A stretch of DNA of 54,988 bases from a bacterium. Its GTDB lineage: Bacteria; Armatimonadota; Chthonomonadetes; Chthonomonadales; Chthonomonadaceae. The notes below the pieces were generated by a model, which worked only from the letters and a program-made list of their open reading frames with translations, did no database searches and was not told where the DNA came from. The stretch lies in contig JAJYCW010000011.1 of the NCBI GenBank assembly GCA_021777995.1, positions 1 to 54,988 of the forward strand, in the 5' to 3' direction. Shown here piece by piece: positions 43,759 through 50,920 of the stretch; within the stretch, counting starts at the first letter, position 1; each line of letters opens with the position of its first letter. A program made the position numbers and the translations under genes.

Positions 43759-45791
43759 GAGCCCGCATTACCTCCTGGTTTAGACCGTCGAACATGGCGG
43801 TTAGCACGCTGTTTTACGACGTTTAGTGCCGGAACAGCGGATGCAATGAGCAGAGTTAATACAAGAACAAGTGGCCACACCTTGGGCTTATTCCATCTGT
43901 GTTGCAGTTTGGCTCGCAATGCGCCATCGATTCTGTAGTATTCGGGCGAATCCAGTGCAATCGGGTTTGGCTTGTAGTTTTTGAGCCATGGCTGAACCAG
44001 TGCATAGGCTTCAGAGTGACGCTGATAGACCAGCGGGCAATCCCGCACAGAGATGTCTCGCAGTTCAGCAATGAGGTGCGCACGAGCAGGTGTGTCGTTC
44101 ATTGTCTGCATTTCGGCAAATATTCTGTTGTATTCAGGATTGTTGTAATCGGATTCATTGGGCCCAGGCCGCTTGTTTGGTCCATACAGAAGAAACGCGA
44201 AATTCTCAGGATCTGGATAGTCGGCTACCCAACCCCAGTTAGCGAACTGGAACTGTCCATTGTTCACATGATCCTGAAAGACGTTGTACCGGTAGGAACG
44301 TGCGACCACGTCTATGCCAAGCGCATCTAGTTCCCGGACATGTAGAGCCAGCGCCTGTCTACCCGCTGCGTCGGTGTAACTGTTGTCGTAATAGATTACC
44401 AGGCGTTTATGCGTGGTGGGATCAATGCCGTTGGGATAGCCAGCCTCGGCAAGAAGGGCTTTAGCACGCTGTAAATTGAATACCCGGTACGGATTTACGT
44501 AGTGCGGGTCGTACCCGAATAGGCCGGGAGGTACCAGCCATTGTGCAGGTGTACCGAGGCCCAAGGTTTCGAGGTCAATCTCTTCGCGTTCGTCAATTGC
44601 CATTGAGATTGCCTGTCTAAGGTGCCTTGCTCTGGCTGAGAAGCCTCCCACGACAGGATCATCCATATTGAAAATATAGTAGTCAACATCGATACCTACC
44701 GATTTTACAAGGCGAATACCGCGTGCTGCAAGATCTGGAGACAGGTAATCTGGGCGCGGCATTGCCTGCTGAAAGTTGTTTTGGGAAACACCTGTAGCAT
44801 CTAGATAACCCTGTCGGAATTCGTTCCAGGCTGTAATTCCTTCGCGAATGATGTTGAATTGAACGGTGTTAACCAATGGGAGCTGTTTGCCGGCATCTAC
44901 CAGAAGACCGGCCGCACGGTCACCAGGCATACCCGTATTCGGATAATACTCGACTGGCCGATTTGGATTCGTTTTGAGAACAATCTCACCCCTCGGCACA
45001 TACTTGGCAAGCACATACTGACCACAGCCAACTGGATGAGTGGCAAGGTGAGCGCCGTACATCTCAACAGCTTCATGGGCCAGTGGAGCCGTGAAGGACA
45101 TCGCCATAAGATATCGGAGCTGCGGATATGGGTGATTGAGCAGTATTCTAAAGATGTAAGGATTTCGTCTATCTAACTGGAGGCCTGCTATGGGATACGA
45201 ATAGTCTGGTTTTTTGTGCTCGTTGATCAGTTTACGGTTGTGTGCCTCGTAGGCAGCCATGCCCTCAATTTTGGTGTCGAAGTATGCGACGATAGGGCAC
45301 GGTACGGAAGGGTCCGCCATACGCTTAAAGCTGTAAATAAAATCCGCCGCGGTTATTTGCCTGCCCTGTCCGTGCGGGAAGCAGGGATCGTTTTGGAAGT
45401 GGAGGTCGGACCGTATCTGAAAGGTCCATAACTGACCATCGACCATCTTCTTGCTGCCATCCGGCATGGCCGCCAGATAACGGACTTTCTTTACGATTGG
45501 CATACGAGCCCCAAGACATAGATCCAGTTGAAGGGGATTGCGTTTGAGATAGTCGTACTTAAAATAGGACGAATATAAAAGATTGACAATCGATCCAGAA
45601 TCGACGTCATACGCAATGGTTGGGTCTAGGGTTTTTACGTCATCTGTAAGGGCTAGGTAGAGTATGGACCGCGACGAATTAGCAGCAGGGTACGGACTGT
45701 TGCCGCAACCTGCACTAAATACTACAACGCACAGGCATATGAAAAATGTGCCTATGCTGCGGAACCTGTACGTGAGGTTTTTATAATTCAT
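43755..45791 (-). CDS. ABC transporter substrate-binding lipoprotein, family 5, with C-terminal membrane segment
   Basis: About 678 residues. The ATG at 45791 gives a lipoprotein signal: MNYKNLTYRFRS, hydrophobic core, lipobox FSAGC. The frame is open a further 333 bases upstream, but that part has no signal and overlaps the divergent gene at 46021, so I exclude it. The SBP_bac_5 domain starts near TDDVKTLDPTIAYD and runs to FQFANWGWVADYPDPENF and beyond. Unusually a second membrane helix (VWPLVLVLTLLIASAVPALNVV) sits near the C-terminus with a basic tail. It leads the six-gene transporter operon. No clear Shine-Dalgarno is visible. Confidence 0.85.
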   Translation of the reverse strand: MNYKNLTYRFRSIGTFFICLCVVVFSAGCGNSPYPAANSSRSILYLALTDDVKTLDPTIAYDVDSGSIVNLLYSSYFKYDYLKRNPLQLDLCLGARMPIVKKVRYLAAMPDGSKKMVDGQLWTFQIRSDLHFQNDPCFPHGQGRQITAADFIYSFKRMADPSVPCPIVAYFDTKIEGMAAYEAHNRKLINEHKKPDYSYPIAGLQLDRRNPYIFRILLNHPYPQLRYLMAMSFTAPLAHEAVEMYGAHLATHPVGCGQYVLAKYVPRGEIVLKTNPNRPVEYYPNTGMPGDRAAGLLVDAGKQLPLVNTVQFNIIREGITAWNEFRQGYLDATGVSQNNFQQAMPRPDYLSPDLAARGIRLVKSVGIDVDYYIFNMDDPVVGGFSARARHLRQAISMAIDEREEIDLETLGLGTPAQWLVPPGLFGYDPHYVNPYRVFNLQRAKALLAEAGYPNGIDPTTHKRLVIYYDNSYTDAAGRQALALHVRELDALGIDVVARSYRYNVFQDHVNNGQFQFANWGWVADYPDPENFAFLLYGPNKRPGPNESDYNNPEYNRIFAEMQTMNDTPARAHLIAELRDISVRDCPLVYQRHSEAYALVQPWLKNYKPNPIALDSPEYYRIDGALRAKLQHRWNKPKVWPLVLVLTLLIASAVPALNVVKQRANRHVRRSKPGGNAGS

Positions 45792-46020
45792 AAAGTCATG
45801 GCGTGAGACACGGCTCGTGCGTGGTAGAGTACAACCGGGCAACACTGCCGTACCGAACAATTGAATTAATATACCTGCATTTGAGCCAACTTTCGCATTC
45901 TTCAACGAGCAAATTAATGGCCTATCGTGGCTGGTGTGGTAAATTGGAATGACATTTTGAGATGTGTACGAAACTCGTCGTTTTATGTGACAGGCAATTC
46001 GTGAAAGGTAACCACCGCCA

Positions 46021-46431
46021 ATGCTAGAGACCGGTGAGATATTGCAGTTGCAAGCCCTTGCCGACACCGTAATTCCTGCCGATAACTGGCCCGGTGCCGT
46101 TGAAGCAGGGGTATGCAGCTTCATTCTAAATCTGCTTGAGCACGAAGAGAACTGGCGGGTATCCGCATACCGTAACGGCCTATTGGCACTTGACCGTCTC
46201 GCCCACAGCGTTAATTCGTCTCCATTTCACACGCTAACTTTGCAGCAGAAGACTCAACTACTCGAAATGGTAGAAACTCGCTCTGCCGAAGCCCAACGCG
46301 CTGGAGTGGACCTCGATTGGTTACGTGTGGTGTTTCGACACTGTGCTGAAGGCTACTACGCAGATTCTGGCAATGGCGGCAATATTGACAACAAATCCTG
46401 GGAGATGGTTGGGTTCAAGGTGACAATATGA
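46021..46431 (+). CDS. Gluconate 2-dehydrogenase subunit 3-like small subunit
   Basis: A 136-residue protein of the gluconate dehydrogenase subunit 3 family, which partners GMC-type flavoprotein dehydrogenases. LQALADTVIPAD opens the domain, and YYADSGNGGNIDNKSWEMVGF is the conserved C-terminal signature. Most relatives carry a Tat signal that exports the pair; here the protein starts straight into the domain with no signal. AAAGG lies upstream of the ATG. The stop overlaps the start of the GMC gene (ATGA), as expected for a complex. Confidence 0.8.
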   Translation: MLETGEILQLQALADTVIPADNWPGAVEAGVCSFILNLLEHEENWRVSAYRNGLLALDRLAHSVNSSPFHTLTLQQKTQLLEMVETRSAEAQRAGVDLDWLRVVFRHCAEGYYADSGNGGNIDNKSWEMVGFKVTI

Positions 46432-48077
46432 GTGACTATGATGCGATCGTGGTCGGTACGGGCGCCGGCGGCGGCATCTCAGCATGCGTCCTGGCAGAGA
46501 GCGGCTTTTCTGTACTCCTAGTGGAGCGCGGGGAGCTGCTTTCATATGGCGACGTAGGCCGAGATCACCTCCGCAATCAACGTCTGTCTGTTTATGGTCA
46601 CAATGCGGGACCTGGCCCGGGAAACCCACGAACCACACGGAACTCCCAAGGAGAGCTTCTGACGTTTATGCCCTGGCAGGGAGGGTACCATGCCAATGCC
46701 GCCTGTGTAGGCAGTGGCACGCGTGTTTATGGGGCTCAGGCGTGGAGGTTTGTACCAGAAGATTTTCGTATGGCTTCAATTTATGGGGTGCCACAGGGTA
46801 GTTCACTAGCCGATTGGCCCATAGAGTATTTAGACCTTGAGCCTTACTACACTCAGGCAGAGTGGGAGGTGGGCGTATGTGGCGACGAATACGCCAACGC
46901 GCATGGTGCTTCCCGTTCGAAGGGTTATCCAATGCCACCTATGCGACAGACGGTGCAGTACAGTACTTTGAAATCTGGTGCCGATAAGCTTGGGTGGAAT
47001 ACAGCGCCTGTTCCCCTCCTAATCAACTCAAAGGAATATGGCGGGAGAGCTGCTTGCGCCGAGTGCCAGCATTGTGTTGGGTTTGCTTGCCCTGTGGACG
47101 CTAAGAACGGATCCGCCAATACAGTCATACCTCGTGCATTGGCCACTGGAAAATGTGAGTTGCGTTGCGCTACACTGGCAAAGAGGCTTGTGTGTGATGA
47201 GAATGGACAAGTTATTGGCGTGGAATTGGCGACGGAAACCAACGGGGAAATCACAACACAGGTGGTGTACGGCAGGAAGATCATAGTATCCTGCGGTGCC
47301 ATTGAATCTGCCCGGTTGCTACTAAACTCACGATCTGCACGCAATCCTGCAGGGGTGGGCAATCATCATGATCTTGTTGGCCGAAACCTGCAGGGGCACT
47401 ACTATCCTGGGGCTATGGGTGTGATGCCCTATGATGTGTACGATGGCATAGGGCCTGGTGTAGTGATCTCCACGTCTCGGTTTAACCATGGTAATAAGGG
47501 CATCATTGGAGGTGGAATGATTGCAAACGAGTTTATCATGACTCCTATTACCTTTTGGCACCGTGCACTTCCTCCTCATATTCCTCGGTGGGGCCAGGCG
47601 AACAAAGACTGGATGCGTGAAAACTATCGGCGGACTATTCACATTACGGGCCCTGTTCAGGAAATACCATCTCGTGATGCTCGCGTAACAGTTAACCCTA
47701 ATGTCTGTGACAAGTATGGCGTGCCGGTAGCACATCTTTCGGGTAGCACTCATGAGGAGACCGTGCGGACTTCTGCGTTCATGTGGGAGCGGTGTGTTGA
47801 GTGGTTGAAAGCATCCGGTGCTGTGACGGTCTGGGGTGAGGCGCCAAGTGGGGCCTGGCTAAGTGGTGGACAGCATCAAGCTGGTACCTGCAGGATGGGG
47901 AACAGCCCTTCTCAGTCTGTAACTGACCGCTGGGGCAGAGTACACGATCAGGCGAATCTTTACATTTTAGACTCCTCACTGCATGTTACCAATGGCGGAT
48001 ATAACCCTGTTTTAACCATCATGGCGCTGGCATTCCGCGGCGCGGAAAAGGTAGTTTCTGAACTTAATGGTCACTAG
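46428..48077 (+). CDS. GMC-family FAD-dependent oxidoreductase, large subunit
   Basis: A 549-residue GMC oxidoreductase that oxidises a sugar, sugar acid or other alcohol. FAD-binding VVGTGAGGGISA and LLVERGE are at residues about 8-35. A Cys-rich stretch CAECQHCVGFACPVDAKN (about 211-228) matches the Fe-S-type Cys cluster of FAD-dependent gluconate/glucose dehydrogenases. The C-terminal GMC domain has GGQHQAGTCRMG and DSSLHVTNGGYNPVLTIMALA with the active-site His/Asn region. No signal peptide or cytochrome subunit is visible, so the acceptor is unclear. The 3' end overlaps the M16 protease gene by 11 bp. Confidence 0.88.
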   Translation: MSDYDAIVVGTGAGGGISACVLAESGFSVLLVERGELLSYGDVGRDHLRNQRLSVYGHNAGPGPGNPRTTRNSQGELLTFMPWQGGYHANAACVGSGTRVYGAQAWRFVPEDFRMASIYGVPQGSSLADWPIEYLDLEPYYTQAEWEVGVCGDEYANAHGASRSKGYPMPPMRQTVQYSTLKSGADKLGWNTAPVPLLINSKEYGGRAACAECQHCVGFACPVDAKNGSANTVIPRALATGKCELRCATLAKRLVCDENGQVIGVELATETNGEITTQVVYGRKIIVSCGAIESARLLLNSRSARNPAGVGNHHDLVGRNLQGHYYPGAMGVMPYDVYDGIGPGVVISTSRFNHGNKGIIGGGMIANEFIMTPITFWHRALPPHIPRWGQANKDWMRENYRRTIHITGPVQEIPSRDARVTVNPNVCDKYGVPVAHLSGSTHEETVRTSAFMWERCVEWLKASGAVTVWGEAPSGAWLSGGQHQAGTCRMGNSPSQSVTDRWGRVHDQANLYILDSSLHVTNGGYNPVLTIMALAFRGAEKVVSELNGH

Positions 48078-49344
48078 CAAGCAAATCCCTGAGAATATAT
48101 GCTGTAGTACGCTGCCAAGCGGCATTCGTGTAGTATCTGAATTTGTTGAAACCGTAGAGTCTGTCTCAATAGGCTTATGGATAGGCACTGGTTCGTGCGA
48201 TGAGTCCACGGATGAAGCTGGCATCACGCATTTCATCGAGCACATGTTATTTAAAGGAACAGCTACCCGAACCGCTCGAAAAATTGCAGATGACATTGAA
48301 TCTGGCGGCGGGCAGTTAAATGCCTACACAAGCAAGGACGTCACGTGCTATGAGACACGGGTGCTTGCATCCGAAACCGAAACAGCCATTGACGTGCTAT
48401 GTGACATGTTGTGCAACTCCAGTTTTGACGACGAAGAGATAAACCGCGAAATTCAGGTAGTACTTGAGGAAATTAAGATGATTGAGGACACACCTGAGGA
48501 AGCTGTTCTCGATCTTTATGACTCCAATGCGTTTGGCTCCAATCCGTTGGCTCCGCCGGTTTTGGGTACCGCTGCGACAGTGTCCTCTATCACGCGGGAA
48601 AAGATACTACAGACGATGAGATTGCGGTATTGCCCAAACCGTATCGTTGTAGCGGCTGCCGGTAACGTGCACCATGACAGGCTCGTTCAGCTTGTTACCC
48701 GATATTTGGGCCACATGGAGGGTAAATCGGATGCTCGACCGTACATTGCGCTTCAAACATCACCTGGCCAAACCCGAGTGACGCGGCGTGATGCGGAACA
48801 AGTACATTTTGTACTTGGCGGGCCAGGAGTCTCTCGCCACGACCCTGGTAGATACGCCCTGAGCATACTTAGCAACTGCCTAGGTGGGAATATGAGCAGC
48901 CGGCTATTTCAGGAAATACGTGAAAAGCGGGGACTTGCATATAACATAGGCACCTACTCTAGAGTTTTTGATACAGGTGGAAGTCTCTGCGCCTTTGGGG
49001 GAACAAGCAATGAAAACTTTGACCTGGTTGTGGATCTTACCATTGCTGAATTTGAGCGTGTACGGCAGGATGGCCTCGAAAAGGATGAGCTACACAAGGC
49101 AGTTCGTCAGATGAGTGGTGTCATTCCCTTATCGCTAGAGGGTATGGCAGCGAGAATGGCACGACTTGGCGACACAATGATGTTCTACAACCGTGTCATA
49201 CCCCTAACAGAGGTTCTGGAGGCATACCAGGCGGTGGATCATAACTCGGTACTCGAAGCAGCGAGGGCGTCATTAGATCCTGCATCAATAGCCCTTGCTG
49301 CAATAGGACCGTTTAAAAAGACTGGCAGGAGGAAAGCTACTTGA
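48067..49344 (+). CDS. M16-family zinc peptidase (processing-peptidase-like)
   Basis: A 425-residue member of the pitrilysin/processing-peptidase family, similar to Bacillus YmxG. The inverted zinc motif HFIEH (residues 55-59) lies in GITHFIEHMLFKGT, and the third ligand Glu falls in EIQVVLEEIKMIED. The second half has EKRGLAYNIGTYS, the conserved substrate-side RxxxY region. No signal peptide, so it is cytoplasmic. Its start overlaps the GMC stop; no strong ribosome site is visible. Its TGA overlaps the dapB TTG start. Its place ahead of dapB recalls Bacillus, where a YmxG-type gene lies near lysine-synthesis genes. Confidence 0.9.
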   Translation: MVTSKQIPENICCSTLPSGIRVVSEFVETVESVSIGLWIGTGSCDESTDEAGITHFIEHMLFKGTATRTARKIADDIESGGGQLNAYTSKDVTCYETRVLASETETAIDVLCDMLCNSSFDDEEINREIQVVLEEIKMIEDTPEEAVLDLYDSNAFGSNPLAPPVLGTAATVSSITREKILQTMRLRYCPNRIVVAAAGNVHHDRLVQLVTRYLGHMEGKSDARPYIALQTSPGQTRVTRRDAEQVHFVLGGPGVSRHDPGRYALSILSNCLGGNMSSRLFQEIREKRGLAYNIGTYSRVFDTGGSLCAFGGTSNENFDLVVDLTIAEFERVRQDGLEKDELHKAVRQMSGVIPLSLEGMAARMARLGDTMMFYNRVIPLTEVLEAYQAVDHNSVLEAARASLDPASIALAAIGPFKKTGRRKAT

Positions 49345-50156
49345 TAACGGTAGGCGTATGTGGGGCGGCAGGAAGAATGGGCCGTGAGGTGGTTGCTACT
49401 ATATGTTCGGCTGAAGATACGAAACTAGTGGCAGCAGTTGACAGGACAGCCGTTGGTGTCGATGCCGGGGACATTGCTGGTTGCGGGACATATGGCGTTC
49501 AAATTAGGTCGGACCTAGGTGAGGCGCTATTGGCAACGAAGCCCGAGGTTATGGTGGACTTCTCTGTACCCTCTGCTGTAAAAGCGAATGCACTAACCGC
49601 ACTTAACGCGGGAGTAAGGCTGGTTATTGGGACAACCGGTCTAGCCGAAGCCGATCTGCGAGAACTCGATGGGGCCGCGCGCGCGAACAAAACAGCTGTT
49701 TTCGTTGCGCCTAACTTTGCAATTGGCGCTGTTCTAATGATGGAGTTTGCACAACGCGCGGCAAAGTATTTGCCCGACGTTGAGATCATTGAACTGCACC
49801 ATGAGCAAAAAGTGGATTCACCCAGTGGCACGGCAATGTTGACGGCTCAACGAGTTGGTGCGGCCCGGCGTGCAGCGGGATTGGTAAGCACGCCAATGCC
49901 GAATGAACTAAAGTTTAATGCCGCAGGAGCCCGGGGCGCTTGTGAGCCAGGGACAGGTGACGTACCGGTTCATAGTGTGAGGCTTCCCGGGTTTGTAGCG
50001 CACCAAGAAGTGATTTTCGGCGCTCCTGGCCAGATACTTACTATACGCCACGACTCGCTTAACCGCACTTCGTTTATGCCCGGGGTACTGCTCGCGGTAA
50101 GGAAGGTTATTAACCTCCCTGTTGGACTAACCGTTGGCCTCGATGCAATCATGTAA
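49341..50156 (+). CDS. dapB: 4-hydroxy-tetrahydrodipicolinate reductase
   Basis: A 271-residue DapB, reducing the DapA product with NAD(P)H in the diaminopimelate/lysine pathway. VGVCGAAGRMGREV is the nucleotide-binding loop, TTGLAEADL and APNFAIGAVLM follow, and ELHHEQKVDSPSGTA holds the catalytic His-His-Lys region. Start is TTG (49341) with AGGAGG 8 nt upstream, overlapping the M16 stop. Its stop overlaps the next gene (TAATGG). A DapA-superfamily gene is 3.7 kb away on the other strand. Confidence 0.94.
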   Translation: MITVGVCGAAGRMGREVVATICSAEDTKLVAAVDRTAVGVDAGDIAGCGTYGVQIRSDLGEALLATKPEVMVDFSVPSAVKANALTALNAGVRLVIGTTGLAEADLRELDGAARANKTAVFVAPNFAIGAVLMMEFAQRAAKYLPDVEIIELHHEQKVDSPSGTAMLTAQRVGAARRAAGLVSTPMPNELKFNAAGARGACEPGTGDVPVHSVRLPGFVAHQEVIFGAPGQILTIRHDSLNRTSFMPGVLLAVRKVINLPVGLTVGLDAIM

Positions 50157-50668
50157 TGGAATCCGTAACATTACCCGACTATCTCTGTGAGGGACTTGAC
50201 GTTGTTTTCGTTGGCGCCGCAGCCAGTCTGTGGTCTGCTGGCGCCGGTCACTATTATGCCGGCCCAAACAACCGGCTTTACGCCTTATTGCATCGTGCAC
50301 ACTTCACCAGTGATCAATTTGACAGTTCGGAGGATTACAAACTTTTAGCATTGGGTATTGGGCTAACCGGCCTGAAGAAGACCGTAGCCAGCAGCGCCAA
50401 CCATTTACTCCCTCCCGCGACGGTAGCTGAAAAAGCAGAACTTCACAGAAAGCTACGATTAACCCGCCCACGGTGGATATGCTACAACGGACGCGACGTT
50501 TACCAAATGGTCCATGGTGAGCCTAGTTGCGGCTGGGCTGAACAGGCACCAACCGACTACGGAACGAGGGTGTTTGTAGCCATAAGCTCGAGTGCTCGCG
50601 CGGATCGCTGGGGAGAGGAGCGCCTACAGCAATATCGGGAGCTGTTTACCCTGATACACGATGAATAA
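50156..50668 (+). CDS. Mismatch-specific uracil-DNA glycosylase (MUG/TDG)-like protein lacking the usual Asn
   Basis: A 170-residue protein aligned throughout with MUG: LPDYLCEGLDVVFVG, then SAGAGHYYAGPNNRLYALLHRAHFT. MUG/TDG remove uracil or thymine opposite guanine. The first motif, GINPG in E. coli with a catalytic Asn, reads GAAAS (residues 20-24), so the Asn is Ala. The C-terminal motif (VAISSSARADRW) also departs from NPSG. A Deinococcus MUG with a diverged first motif is reported to use an Asp elsewhere, so activity by another route is possible. It starts inside dapB and ends the operon. Confidence 0.78.
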   Translation: MESVTLPDYLCEGLDVVFVGAAASLWSAGAGHYYAGPNNRLYALLHRAHFTSDQFDSSEDYKLLALGIGLTGLKKTVASSANHLLPPATVAEKAELHRKLRLTRPRWICYNGRDVYQMVHGEPSCGWAEQAPTDYGTRVFVAISSSARADRWGEERLQQYRELFTLIHDE

Positions 50669-50705
50669 GGCAGATGAGAAGCAACCAGGCAAATTGCGAA
50701 ATTAT

Positions 50706-50734
50706 TTGCGTGTTCGATTGTTTCTCGGTATAAT
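50706..50734 (+). promoter_or_regulatory. Candidate promoter of the hybrid histidine kinase gene
   Basis: TTGCGT (50706-50711), 17-bp spacer and TATAAT (50729-50734). The start codon is about 185 bp downstream, leaving a long leader in which I recognise no riboswitch. Confidence 0.6.
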
Positions 50735-50920
50735 ATAATCGTTATGTCTACCTGGTTGTGGCTGTAATGGTTTGTGCCGCTAATTGCCTGTGATAGGTAA
50801 GGACCGGCCGTGGTCTTGTTGCCAACTAACATGATTCGCAGGTGCATCAGCCCGCCAACGTCTATATTTGACGAGTGTGGGTGCTGATCTAACCTACAAC
50901 AACGGAAAGTTGGCATCAGC

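Noticed and set aside
45792-46124. N-terminal extension of the substrate-binding protein frame
   Set aside because: The added residues contain no signal and run across the divergent GMC small-subunit start. The ATG at 45791 gives a proper lipoprotein signal.
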